64,000 bases of DNA from Diphasiastrum complanatum (GCA_029204225.1 CM055113.1:15516971-15580970), one strand, 5' to 3'; counted from the stretch's first letter, positions 24,242-35,258 are shown. Made by a program: numbers and translations. The notes: generated from the letters alone by a model not told the origin.

Positions 24242-25752
24242 AAATCTGTGTGGATTAAATCCAGGATGTTCTTTGCTCTTGCAACACCTCCTTTATTGAA
24301 CTTCTCTCGATGTTGCTTCCCATATATACAAGATTCGCACATCGATTTCAAGTGATCTTCTATTGTAGGCAGTCCTGTTACCATCTCCAATTTTCTCATC
24401 AAACTGAGGCTTCCCAAGTTCAAGTGACCAAGCCTCTTGTGCCACAACTCAGTTTGCGAAGGAACGAATGATACAAGTCCATGTTGCCCCTTGATTGTGG
24501 CATTCAACCTGTACAATTTTGTATTGCGCTCTCTTACTCCATTCGCAATAACTTTGAACTTTTGGTTCACATCCTTCACAAAGCAACAATCATGGGTGAA
24601 TTCTACTTTCAACTTTTGATCAGTAATGACTCCAACAGAAAGTAGATTTTTCTTCAAACCTGTTATGTAAAGTACCTCCCTGATCATCCTGCTTTTGCCG
24701 TCAGGCAGTTGGATTGAAACTGTGCCTATCCCCTTGATCATGCACACCTCACCATTTGCTTGTGAAACAGATGTTCCATTATCCAACGCCTTCAAACTAC
24801 TGAACCAGTTCTTATTACATGTCATGTGTCTTGTGGCTCCTGAGTCAATATACCATGCTTGATCATCTTGATTAGATGACAATGCAGATATGAAGATGCT
24901 AGAGTCTTCAATCTCACCCTCATCGACAAGGTTACCTACTTGTTTTGGTTTTCCCTTGCCTTGTTCCGCCAGGAATTTGCGACATTCACTCTTCCAGTGG
25001 CCCTTTTTACCACAATGGAAGCACTCGACTTTCTTCTTAGTTTTGCTGGAAGATCCCTCATCCTTCTGAGACTTGGCAAATTGCTGTTTAGTCTTCTTCT
25101 TGCCCTTGCCCTTGCCTTGTTTTTGGCGTGTCGCAAGTGCCTGATCATCAGTATTTTGATGTCTAGCTTTCACCATTTCTCGTCGTTGCTCTTCCTACAT
25201 CAAGATTCCTGTGAGCTCGTCAAAGGTTGGCAATCTTTCTCTTGATGCTATTCCACTCACAAACATCTGATAGGGTTCTACAATGCCGCATAATGCATTA
25301 TGCACCAGCTCCACATCACGTATGTGCTCTCCATTAGAATGCAGTTCATCTCTCATTGTCTTGATTCTAGTCATGTACGTCTGAATGTGCTCTCCTTGCT
25401 CCATGCGGGCACTATTCAACTTTGACTTCAGACACATGATTCTTGATGGATTTGACGTCTCGAACTGCTCCTTTAGCACATCCCATGCCTGTCTGGGTGT
25501 AATAGCATCACAAATGTGGGTAATGATGTGATCCTTCACTGACAAGTTAATGAAGGTCAAAGCTTTCCTCATCTTTTTGTCAAACACTTTGATGTCTACT
25601 TCATTTGGCAACCTTCTCTCATCACCTGTGATGACTTCCCACACATCTTTCTCCATCAGTATGTTTTTCATTTTGAATTTCCACACTGCATAGTTGGAAA
25701 TCCCGTCCAATTTGCTACTTTCACTCAAAATGGACTCTCCCATGTTTGCCAT
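24193..25752 (-). pseudogene. Copia gag, protease and integrase N-terminus
   Basis: Gag starts at the ATG at 25752 (MANMGESILSESSKLDGISN), includes SNYAVWKFKMKNIL and the UBN2 core, and reaches a TAG at 25197-25195; the same frame continues downstream from 25194. A Lys-rich linker precedes a zinc knuckle CFHCGKKGHWKSEC (CX2CX4HX4C intact, about 25018). Protease follows with WYIDSGATRHM (about 24860), GAG-pre-integrase with LWHKRLGHLNLGSL, and integrase opens with LDLIHTDLCGPM before the frame is lost near 24200. In a working element this would be one polyprotein processed by its own protease. Confidence 0.93.
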
Positions 25753-27024
25753 CGCAAAACTGCTTGAAACTTCTACCTTAGGCTAAGAACAGTATGTCGA
25801 GGCCAGCAGTGATGTCATAAGTTGAAAATAATGACCTGCACTTTTTTTCCTACCAGGCCACTCACCACTTTTCCACCAATTTGAGAGCCAAATCGGCGTC
25901 ACCTTCCGAAATGCACTCAGTCGTCAATTCCCAACAACGTGCCCAGTGGAATGGTGAAACTACTTCTGGCATACTCCAAACACTTTCTCTGTTGCAACCG
26001 CTCAGTTTTGCTGTACCGTACTTGCAGGTACAGTCCGGGTGCCTTCGTTTGGAGGTTATAGCCTTTTGTTTGGGTCAAAACGGGCAAAGGACCCAAAAAT
26101 AGGGACTTTTCTAGCTTGTGAACTGTTTCTTCACTTTGATGAAACTTCACTCTTCACTTGTGAAGGGACCCAACTCAACTTTCAGTATGAAAATTTTTAA
26201 TGAAGTTGAAGGGCAGAATGCACTTCAATTCTTCAGGACCCTATTTAAAGCTCATCCAATGGCTGAACCAAATCTTGTGGTTCAAATTTCTCTCCCATCA
26301 CAGATTCTGGACCGTTGATTCACTTGACACCTCATCTAAAGGTTCAAAGTACATCTGGGCATCGAACCAAACTCCTGCATACGCTATGAACTTCGGTACA
26401 CTGAGTTCTTCATCGCGTTGAATGCGCGAACTGCCCGCGACTTCCCTGCCTACGGCTGCGCCTCCCTTCTCTGAAAAACATTAGATCAAGCTCTCCTGTG
26501 GATCGTTTTGAGCACAATCTGAGGCCTGGAGCAGGGACGCCATACTGAATCCATGACTATAGAGTGTTCAGTCAGGAAATTCCGTGGAGAAACGGTGATT
26601 TTAGCTCAACTTGTCAAAGTGGCTTTTTCACCTTTTTACCGCAAATCTGCTAGGTTAACTGTCTGGAGACAAATCTCTGACATAAACCTCAAAATCTCTC
26701 CATGGCTGATTGACAGTGTGATTAGCTTCCTTCCTGTCCTTATGGCATCCAAAATGGTGCACAAACAACAAAGAAATCACCAGTTATGTATAAAAACCGT
26801 AACCCCAAGTCTGGTTTTCAATTTTCAGCTGGCTTCGAAATTGTCAATTTTTCACCAAATTTTTCCCTATCTGATGTATGCACAGGCTAATAATCCCTCT
26901 GCTGAGCTTAGCAAGTCTCTATAAATTAGAAACTGTGAACCAGTGCTTCTCTTTCCGTCTTAGAAGACAGTTCTCCCGAAGCTCTCTTCAACGGCGACAC
27001 TGTATTGTGTACACTCCCTGTACG
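25753..27024 (-). other. Long leader of the 6-kb copia element
   Basis: 1.27 kb between the binding site and gag. It has scattered short open frames but no recognisable domain. It is longer than usual for compact copia elements and may carry captured or regulatory DNA. Confidence 0.6.
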
Positions 27025-27036
27025 GCTCTGATACCA
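27025..27036 (-). other. Primer binding site, perfect iMet match
   Basis: The minus strand is TGGTATCAGAGC, identical to the standard plant copia site and directly abutting the ...CCAAGT LTR end. Confidence 0.93.
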
Positions 27037-27312
27037 ACTTGGAATCTGCTTTGCACAGGAACACAGATCATGCTACACAGTAACACAAACTAAAAAGTGC
27101 TCTCCTCAGCAAGCTCACATAGCAACTGTATTTCTCAAAATGAAATTACACTATACATATAGTTGTTCACTCAGGCAACCCATGCATGACCCAGGTTGCC
27201 GTTGGCGGGACGCGTGTCCCGTCGACTTGCCTCGTGGTGAGGCCAACTGATCCTTATCCACTGATAGGACCCACAGTACAGTAACACAGTGATTCTAACT
27301 TTAATTCTAACT
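27037..27312 (-). repeat. 5' LTR of the 6-kb copia element
   Basis: 276 bp, partner of 21284-21561. The conserved middle part contains GGCGGGACGCGTGTCCCGTC, a CG-rich near-palindrome (GGGACGCGTGTCCC) present in all three family LTRs. Confidence 0.93.
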
Positions 27313-27317
27313 GGATC
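27313..27317. other. Target-site duplication, right
   Basis: GGATC, matching 21279-21283. Confidence 0.93.
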
Positions 27318-27423
27318 AACTCCATGGAAAGGCATTCGATTTATTGGTTACACACATTAAACAAATTCAATAAGTGACAAACATAGATTGATGAACATTA
27401 TAATTAAAAACAATCATATAAAG

Positions 27424-27636
27424 TCAACAAACCTCAACGTCTTCCAAATTCGATGGTTGACCCTCATCTTTTTCGTCCAAACTTCCACAAATGATTTTCA
27501 ACAATGCATCTTTCACGCATCTTTTGCCCATCACACTTGACGCATGTGCACCATATTTTATCTTGAAAATAGTTTTTCTGCGAGAAACAAAAATCAAGTA
27601 CATGTCACTATTGTGCAAAAATACAAAAAGGACCAA
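27424..27636 (-). CDS. Unidentified minus-strand open frame, identical in both copies
   Basis: A 70-codon frame containing FKIKYGAHASSVMGKRCV and CGSLDEKDEGQPSNLEDV. The coding-like part ends GATGTTGAG followed by GTTTGTTG, a possible 5' splice donor, so it may be an exon. It is upstream (on the minus strand) of the relic at 21274-20893; in copy B the two lie about 110 bp apart. The copy at 62348-62560 is identical. The family is not recognised; it could be a transposase exon or non-coding. Confidence 0.3.
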   Translation of the reverse strand: MVLFVFLHNSDMYLIFVSRRKTIFKIKYGAHASSVMGKRCVKDALLKIICGSLDEKDEGQPSNLEDVEVC

Positions 27637-27639
27637 GAG

Positions 27640-28430
27640 TGGATCCTGATCTGATCCTCAAGAGGGATTGGTTGTCAGATTACTTGATCTATCAATCTAC
27701 TTGAGATTAAAATCAATCTAGATCAATTCTAGACACAAAATCCTAACAAGAACAATCATTAATTGAAGGTAGGTGTACTTTCTGGTTTCACACGTGTGAA
27801 ACACTGTCTGAGTATGGACTCCAACCTGAAAATCAAGTACACATTGATAGAACCTCAAAACAATCAAAACAAATGTAGACAAATGGAGAGAATCACTCAA
27901 AATTGCTTCCAAAACCAAGATTGGTGTCTCACATTGATTATGGCCAAATGTGGCTCTATATATACAATAAGTGGGAGCTCGTGGTAGTGATCATCCCTAT
28001 GATCCCACATGTGTGAAGGTGCTTTGTCATATGATGATTCATCATGCAAAACTGACACTTGGACAAAACCTTCTATTTTGAGCACTTTTGGTCCATTTTC
28101 CTTCTATATGGAGATCTATTTGGATATCTTCTAGAAGTCAAAATTCGCCTACTTCAGCTTATTCCACACATGTGAGCTGTCCTCTACACATGGGATATGA
28201 AACCTAACCAAAGGATGTGTCATGCAATTAATAGATTGATGCCATGTGTCATATGTCTAGAAAACTAGTTTTTGGCCTTTTTAGCCACTAGAACTTGAAT
28301 TAAATCATGTACAAGCTATATGATTATGGTACATGACAAGTACACTATTTTCACACATGTGAACAGGCTCACACATGTGTGTTTATCTATATACAAGATT
28401 TTTGGCCTCTACCAAACTTATTTTTGCATT
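27640..28430. other. Non-coding DNA with repeated CACATGTG palindromes
   Basis: No gene. TTTCACACGTGTGAAAC (27784), CACATGTGTGAAGG (28007), CACACATGTGAGC (28168) and TCACACATGTGAACAGG (28350) recur. The stretch to about 28090 is nearly identical to 62560-63010; copy B departs at about 28330. Confidence 0.5.
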
Positions 28431-29331
28431 TTTCACACTCCTCAAAAATCTAGCTTGATGGAAAACATCATGATCTTGAATTTGACTCCATGGGCTAAAT
28501 TGGTCTTTGCTGGTTCAAAAGGTGTGAAGATCAGCCAATGAGCTTGATGTTGATCTGAAATCACCATATCCATGATAGTGCTTCTTTGATGTTGACATCT
28601 TTGATGAACTTGAGAGCTTTGCACCATCCTAGCACCTCCAAAATTGATTCCTTCCAATTTTCATGTAGATGCTTGACCTTGAGGCTTGCTCCTTCTTACC
28701 TTTGAGATACAAAAATCTCTTCAAAGCAAAAAGGTTCTTCATAAGTTGACATGAGAGCATAAATGAAACTATTTTCATTTTGTGATTGCTCCTTATTCTT
28801 GATTGATTTCTCTTGGATAATAACAATAAGTTTGAACTTGTCCAAAGTTCCAAGCAAAATACTTTCCAAGGACATGAAATAAATGCAAGTTACTTTCATG
28901 AAAGTGACATCTATCTTTGCATCTTGAACCAAACAATGCACTTCCAAATGAAAAATTTCAAAACATTTGACATGTGTTGTGATGGACTCTTGAAGACAAA
29001 TCTTGCAAGTCCTTGTGAGACTCCAAGCCTCATTCACCTTTCCACAAAGGAAACACCTTTCCTTGGACTTGTCCTTCTTGTATTTTCATTTTGAACTGGA
29101 AGCTCCATCCTTCACCTCGGCCCTCTTGCTTTGGTTCTCCTTGGATGGATTGGTCTTCTTTTTGTAGCATCTTGAGAAAAAATATCCTCCCTTGCCACAA
29201 AGGTTGCACTTAGGATCCTTTCTTTCCTTCAATAGGATGCCACCTATTGATGCCATGTGAATAAAAACCTGTGATATGATTCTACAAATGTAATTTGTGA
29301 CTTTCAAGAGACTAGATTTGAACATCTTCAA
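28430..29331 (-). pseudogene. Copia-like gag tail with damaged zinc knuckle
   Basis: The minus-strand frame 29331-29086 contains KCNLCGKGGYFFSRCYKKK, a CX2CX4HX4C-type knuckle whose His is replaced by Tyr, followed by KDGASSSK, the same phrase found before the knuckle of the plus-strand relic at 32160-32300. Open frames at 29037-28696 and below have no recognised domain. Most of this part (about 28331-29263) is absent from copy B. Confidence 0.45.
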
Positions 29332-29339
29332 TAATCTAG

Positions 29340-30170
29340 AATGATCTACAAAAGAACTAGCTCACAAACCTAAGAATCAATCTTCACACTAATGACTAGT
29401 CACTTGGAAACTTCGCTTTGATCACTAAGACAAAAGTGCACAATCTTTGAATCAAATCACAAAAGAAATCAGATCCAATCTCCTATTGGACTCATCAAAT
29501 ACCAGTGACTCTTTCTTTTGAAAATTGAAATGGATATGAAAAGATTTGACACCTAGATTTTTCTTTTCACTTGACTAGTTCTCTCAACACTTGAGATTCT
29601 TGAACAAAAGATGGGTTTTGTTTCAAACACATGAAAATCAAACTTAATCACTTCTTTTGGACTCACTCTTGACCCAAATAATCTCACCCTTGAGATTTAG
29701 AAAGAATTTGATTTGATTTGACAACAAACTATACCATCAATTTTTCAAAAAGCTTAAAAAATTTAAACAATTAGAGATTCACAAAGATCTCAACCATGCA
29801 TGAATACTCAATTATGGACTCCTCATTCTAGACATCTAGTGGGATCACAAATTGACCCTCACACTCTCACAAAGAAAGTTGAATAGAACTAATTTGAGTT
29901 TCATACATTCTATGTCAATTTTTGCTCAACAAATTGAACTCAATCACTCCTATTGGATTCCACCAATTACTCTACCTTTTATGACTTGGAATGAAATTCA
30001 AAATCAAAAGTTGTGATTTTTCTCACTAAGATATTGTGCTTCAAAGAGCTAATGCCACTTAGAAAGATTTGATCACTTAGGGGAAGACAAACTCTCCACC
30101 AATAACAACACAAAATGAGCTTCTAGATCTTGCCCTCTACAAAGGAAGCAACTCTTAGAAAATTGGATCT
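29340..30170. other. AT-rich DNA, no gene
   Basis: 29264-29526 matches 63737-64000 and is the last part of copy A that can be compared. The remainder has no recognisable feature. Confidence 0.5.
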
Positions 30171-30179
30171 CTCTCTACA

Positions 30180-30526
30180 GCAAGCTATCCAATTTTTTGA
30201 AGAAATCAACTGGAATAGAGTCAAAATTATTGTCATCTAGGTATACTATATGTAGTGCATGCAGGGCATTTACATAAGGCAGAGGCCTAGACAAAGAGTT
30301 CTTCTACTAGACTGATCCCTTGGCATTGGATATAGGTCCAGATGCCACATGGATCATTTCCACTCCATCCCAACACCTCTGGATTGCTCAAGCCCTTCAT
30401 CAAAGACTGCAGCACAACCAAATCTGATGGATCTGTTTGAGAATTCACCACCACCCATCTTAGAAAATGGATCAAGTACCACACCCACAAGGCAACAATC
30501 CATTTGCAACCACTACAGCTGGTCAT
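30180..30526 (-). pseudogene. TMK-type LRR receptor kinase, 5' fragment
   Basis: The minus-strand frame starts at the ATG at 30526 with a hydrophobic signal-peptide-like stretch (WIVALWVWYLIHFL), then an LRR N-terminal cap: TDPSDLVVLQSLMKGL, LGWSGNDPCGIWTYIQC. After a stop and frameshift at about 30287 it continues ALHIVYLDDNNFDSIPVDFF and ends KKLDSL at about 30180. GWS..DPC.WT.I.C and NNFDSIP.D.F..L.SL are typical of the ectodomain of TMK receptor kinases. The first repeats between these blocks are shortened, and the rest of the receptor and the kinase are missing. It is probably a captured or relocated gene fragment. Confidence 0.75.
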
Positions 30527-30619
30527 ACCTCTCCCACAAACCTCTCCTATTCACTATATTTGCCCTCCTAGCATCTGCTGCTCAGGCTCACCAATCCACG
30601 TACAATTTGGTGAGATAAT

Positions 30620-30762
30620 ACTGTAAGGTTGTGGAGTTAAATGTAGGTCAGAAAAATGTGATATTGTCCATGTGAAACGTAGGCAGGTCGCGTCCCCTTC
30701 ATGATGCTATAGGTTAAGACAGAGACACGTTTGGTATGTAAATCTGTGATATATCTATACAA

Positions 30763-30799
<37 letters not shown>

Positions 30800-32074
30800 C
30801 ATATATTCTCCACTCATAGCATTAAAATGAGGAGTATTTGTTAAGCCAATTCTTCTAAAAACTAAAATACTCACCGTAACTTCAATTGGAACTATCAATA
30901 TCGACAAGTAGCACGGAGAAAGCTGGATCACCTCTAATAGAACAATTTCCTTTGTCATAAAATGTTATTGCAAATTGATTGGCAAGCTGCAATTTTTTCC
31001 ATATGCATTTTATTGCCTGCAAATATCAGCGACAATAATTAATAATCACCAAAGCCTCTCAAGTTTGTTGCACTCTAATTGTAATTTCTTTTTAGCAAAG
31101 GATATTTGTTAGAGTAGTTTTGAGAAATAGAACTTTCTGGCTGATTTTACTTCCATTTCCAAGTACCTATATAATACCACTCTTTTCTACTTTTTTCTTT
31201 CAAATTCTTTTTATTTATTGGTTTTCAGAAATGTATTTTATCTTTATCCAAATGATGTGTATTGCTTAGAATGCATTTTCATGAATTATTTGAATGTAAA
31301 TCCTCCTCCATCTCTCCTTTCTTTGCTAAGTTGTTTCAAAGCATAGGTTATACAAATGTTTGATTATGCATTTATCCTCTATGATAAATATTTTAAGGTG
31401 GATTACTATCCCCTAGACCTTGGCTTAATTCTCTAAATGGAATTCTATTATGTAATAACTTCAATTAAATGAACTTTCCTACAAATCCATAGAATAATAC
31501 AAGTTGGCATCATAATCCACAAAATGCTCGTATAGATATTTCTTCTTGGCAATCTTTGGTTCCATATTTGATTATGTGGGATTTGCTTTAGGCAAAAATG
31601 CTATGGTTTGGTAGCGAGCCCAATATTTATCTTTGTTTAACATCATTTTTTGAAAATGCCATTGGATTCTCATAGTAAAGTGGTGACCCATAGTCCTTGG
31701 GCCTTGCATGGCCCATGCCAATGGTTACAAAAAACATTACCTAACGTGGCGACAAGCGAGTAAAGTCGTTAGAGTTGATGGTCTAACCACCCATCCCAAC
31801 CCAACAACAGCAAAGAATATCATACATGTGACCCACCCATGTGACACATGCCTAAGTAGCCCCCCCCCCCCTCTCAAATAAATTATGACTATAAGTAATT
31901 GCCTTTGGGATTATAAATTTTTGATAAAAGCAGGATCTTATAAATTTTAGAATGGAAAAACTTCATTTGGATGGCGACTGATGGTTTAGGAGGAAAGCTG
32001 ATGGTCATTTTTCTAGGTGTACGTACATGAGTGGATGCATGAATGTATGTGTACGTGTGAGAATGTTTGTGTGT

Positions 32075-32078
<4 letters not shown>
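30620..32078. other. AT-rich DNA, no gene
   Basis: Contains an (AT)n tract at 30773-30797 and a C-run at 31861-31870. Nothing coding was recognised. Confidence 0.5.

Positions 32079-32079
<1 letters not shown>

Positions 32080-32134
<55 letters not shown>
32080..32134. repeat. (CT)n microsatellite
   Basis: About 27 CT units directly abutting the first codons of the copia relic that follows. Confidence 0.97.
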
Positions 32135-32137
<3 letters not shown>

Positions 32138-33632
32138 GCAAGAAGAAAAAGTTTCCATCCAAGAAAACTCAAGACATGGAGATGGAGAACAAGGATGGAG
32201 CATCAAGTTCTAAAGGCAAGAGAAAGAAGGACAAGAAGAAGCTAAAGTGTTTCTTTTGTGAAAAAAAAGAATATTTTACATCCGAGTGCTACAAGAAGAA
32301 GAATGCCCAAGAGAAGGACAATCAAGGCAACCTTGTGCTTGAGGAGGAGGAGGAAGAATGCAATCTATCTTTGATGGTATCCTCACCACAAACATCTAAT
32401 CAAGACACTTGGTGGATTGATAGTGGGGCAAGCTCCCACATGACTCACCAAAAAGACTACTTTCTAATCTACTTTCTTACAATAATTCTAAGAGATTTAT
32501 CTTCACTGCAAGTGATCAAGAATGTGAGATTGTAGGTGTTGGATCCATTCCTTTATGTCTAAAGTAGATCTAGACAATGTTCTTTATGTACCTTCAATTA
32601 CAAAGAACTTGTTGAGTGTAGGACAACTTATGGATAGTGGATTAGATGTACATTTCAAGCATGGAGCATGTTCTATCTTGAAAGATGAAAAATGTGCTGC
32701 TAGTGGTTTCAAGCAAGAGAGGTTATGCAAATTGGATGCTAATGTGATGGTTGGAAGTGTGAACATGGCAAGGGAGGAGCTCACTCAACTGGAATTGTGG
32801 CACAAAAGGTTAGGCCATTCTAACTACAAAGCTATGGAGACCATGGTGACAAAGGAGTTAGCAAGTGGACTTTCCAAAACCATATCGAAGTGTGGCAAGC
32901 TTTGTGAAGCTTGTAGACTCTCCAAATCTCATAAGCTACCTTTCAAGAGATCTTTGACAAGATCTAACTCTCTTCTTGACCTTATACACTCGGATGTTCA
33001 TTCATTTTCACATGAATCTAATGGTGGAGCTCTTATGTATGTCACTTTTATTGATGATAGATCAAGATACTCTTGGGTTTATCTTAGAGTGAAGTTTTTG
33101 AGTCCTTTGTAAAGTTCAAAACTCTTGTGGAAAAGCAACTCAATACTAGCTTGAAAGTATTAAGAAGTGATAATGGAGGGGAGTACATCTCCAATAGGAT
33201 GAAAGAGTTTTGTGAAACTACTGGCTAGAAGAGAGTTTTCTTGCACATATACTCCACAACAAAATGGAGTAGTTGAGAGAAAGAATAGGACACTATGTGA
33301 GTGTGCTAAAGCCTTGAGATTAGATGCATCTCTTTTTATTTCATTTTGGGGAGAAGCTATTTTATGTGCAAACTTTCTATGTAATAGAATGACTAATAGT
33401 GTCATTTAAGGACTTACACCTTATGAAGTATTGTATGGCAAAAAGCCAAATCTTAGTGATTTGAAAGTTTTTGGATGTACTTGTTATGTACATATTCCTT
33501 TAGAAACAAGGAAAAAGGAAGATGCCACTTCATTCAAAGGCATCTTTGTTGGTTATAGTGAAAAGAGTAAAGCTTATAGGATATTTGATCCTATTACCAA
33601 GAAAGTTGTTATAAGTAGAGATGTATCTCTCT
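32135..33632 (+). pseudogene. Copia zinc knuckle, protease and integrase relic
   Basis: Starts with a Lys-rich gag tail and the knuckle CFFCEKKEYFTSEC (His replaced by Tyr). Protease: WWIDSGASSHM (about 32412). After a frameshift near 32470 come NVLYVPSITKNLLSVGQLM, CKLDANVMV, LWHKRLGHSNY and CEACRLSKSHKLPF. The integrase core has LLDLIHSDVH (first Asp), TFIDDRSRYSWVYL, a frameshift near 33090, LRSDNGGEYISNRM (second Asp), TPQQNGVVERKNRT (Glu kept), then FGCTCYVHIPLETRKK and FVGYSEKSKAYRIFD. Stops occur at 33227 and 33407. It ends inside a CT tract at 33625; RT and RNase H are absent. Confidence 0.85.
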
Positions 33633-33652
33633 CTCTCTCTCTCTCTCTCTCT
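33625..33652. repeat. (CT)n tract at the copia/satellite junction
   Basis: About 14 CT units where the integrase frame stops and the satellite begins, so recombination or slippage at CT tracts may have made the junction. Confidence 0.9.
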
Positions 33653-33654
33653 AG

Positions 33655-34638
33655 GACTTGCCATCTGGTAGACCTACGTGGCTTTTGCGATAGTATTGGT
33701 AGATAGTAAATCTATGACATGCCTATGTGGCCTCCTACACAAGCCTATGGTAGTCCTACGTGGCTTACGACATGGAAAGTACCAACCCTACATGGTTTTG
33801 GCGAGCACTCTCTCTCTCTCTCTCTAGGTCCACTCAAGCCTATGTGGTAGAGCTTGGTTGGCTTGCCACACTAGCCTATGTGGCAATCTACAACATGCTT
33901 GCATGAGAAACATGAGGCCTATGCCATGCCTATGTGGTCTACCACGCAAGCCCATGCTAGGCCTACATGGCTTGCCATGTGTCAGCTTTCGAGCCCACTT
34001 CTCTATCTCTCTCTCTCTCTGGGTCCACTTGGGCCTACATGGCAGACTTCGATTGGCTTGCTGCACAAGTCTATGGTAGGCCTACATGTGGCAAACCCAA
34101 GCTTGCATGATTTGCCATGTGGCAGACCTATGTGGCTTGCCATGTGGCAAACTATGATAGGCTTGGCAGATAGTAGGCCTATGTGGCCAACTACACAAGC
34201 CTATGGTAGGCCATGTCGCAAGCCACACAAACTTATGGTAGGCCTACGTGGCTTGCCACATGGCCAGTCCCAAGCATACATGGTTTTCCACGTGACAGGC
34301 CTATGTGGGAACTTTCAAACCCCAATTTTCTCTCTCTCTATCTCCACTCAGGCCTACGTGGTAGAGCCTAGTTGGCTTGCCATGCAAGCCTATGCTAGAA
34401 CTACATGGTTTGCCATGTGGAAAAACCCAAGCTTGCATAACTTGCCATAGGGTAGGCCTACATGGCTTGATAGGTGGCAGTCTAGGACATGCTTTGTAGA
34501 TAGCAGACCTATGACATGCCTATGTGGCTTGCTACACAAGCCTATGTTAGTTCTACATGACTTTTCATGTGGCAAGTCTCAAGCCTACATGGTTTTACAT
34601 GTGCCAAGCCTATGTGGCTTGCCATGTGCCCACTTTTG

Positions 34639-34700
<62 letters not shown>

Positions 34701-34925
34701 CCTACGTGGTAGAGCCTGGTTGGTTTGTCGTATGCCTACTTTGTTTGCCACATGGCAACCCCAAGTCTAGATTATTTGCCATGTGTTCTACCTACGGTTG
34801 GCAGCCTATGACAAGCTTGGCAGATATTAGGCCTATGACATGCATATGTGGCCTACTATACAAAGCCTATGGTAGGCCTGTGTGGCAAACCGCAAGCCTG
34901 CATGGTTTGCCATATGGCAAGCAAG
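33655..34925. repeat. Higher-order satellite with embedded CT tracts
   Basis: The basic theme AAGCCTATGGTAGGCCTA / CGTGGCTTGCCATGTGGCA recurs dozens of times in degenerate units of roughly 40-50 bp. A longer period is marked by a CT tract followed by CACTCAAGCCTAYGTGG and TAGAGCYTRGTTGGCTTGCC at about 33830, 34020, 34340 and 34695. Open frames through it (for example 33878-34450) are by-products of the repeat. Confidence 0.85.
34640..34697. repeat. (CT)n microsatellite in the satellite
   Basis: About 28 CT units, the longest of the CT tracts embedded in the satellite array. Confidence 0.97.
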
Positions 34926-35255
34926 GATTTCAAATTCAAGTAATTACGTAAATATTAAAATCTCATAGAGAAAGAAAAGTCATAGTCAATATTAAGATAT
35001 AAATACACTTAAGACTCTATAGAACTTTGCTAATTTTTGTTTGAAATTTTTGATATTTAATAGTTATTAACGTTAATTAACATTTTTTCTTGCAAAAAAA
35101 TTGAAAATAAAAAGAAAGTTGTGTCATAGACCATGGGGAGGGGGGGCTTGGCTAAGTAGATCATCAATCACCTGCTCTAAGCATCATCCACACATCTCGA
35201 CCACAAGCTGCCACCTAGATTGTCGGTCGCCCGTCAACAACGGGCTAACTCACTA

Positions 35256-35258
<3 letters not shown>

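Larger units (their letters stand above)
21284..27312 (-). mobile_element. Near-complete Ty1-copia retrotransposon
   Basis: This 6.03-kb element on the minus strand has two LTRs of about 277 bp, a perfect tRNA-iMet binding site, a polypurine tract, and gag-protease-integrase-RT-RNase H in copia order. A 5-bp target duplication and an empty site in copy B define its ends exactly. The leader between binding site and gag is unusually long (about 1.27 kb) and codes for nothing I recognise. Gag-pol carries at least five stops and two frameshifts, so it is not autonomous. A fragment of the same family sits at 63258-63735. Confidence 0.95.

Noticed and set aside
27025-27036. tRNA gene fragment
   Set aside because: The match to tRNA-iMet is only the 12-base primer binding site beside an LTR; no cloverleaf follows.
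30349-30618. 89-codon plus-strand frame
   Set aside because: Antisense of the TMK-like fragment, which has the recognisable domain.
33878-34450. 190-codon open frame
   Set aside because: It lies wholly inside the satellite; open frames exist on both strands and repeat with the units.
33655-34925. CRISPR-like array
   Set aside because: Units are contiguous and degenerate, with no constant repeat alternating with unique spacers, in a plant nuclear context.
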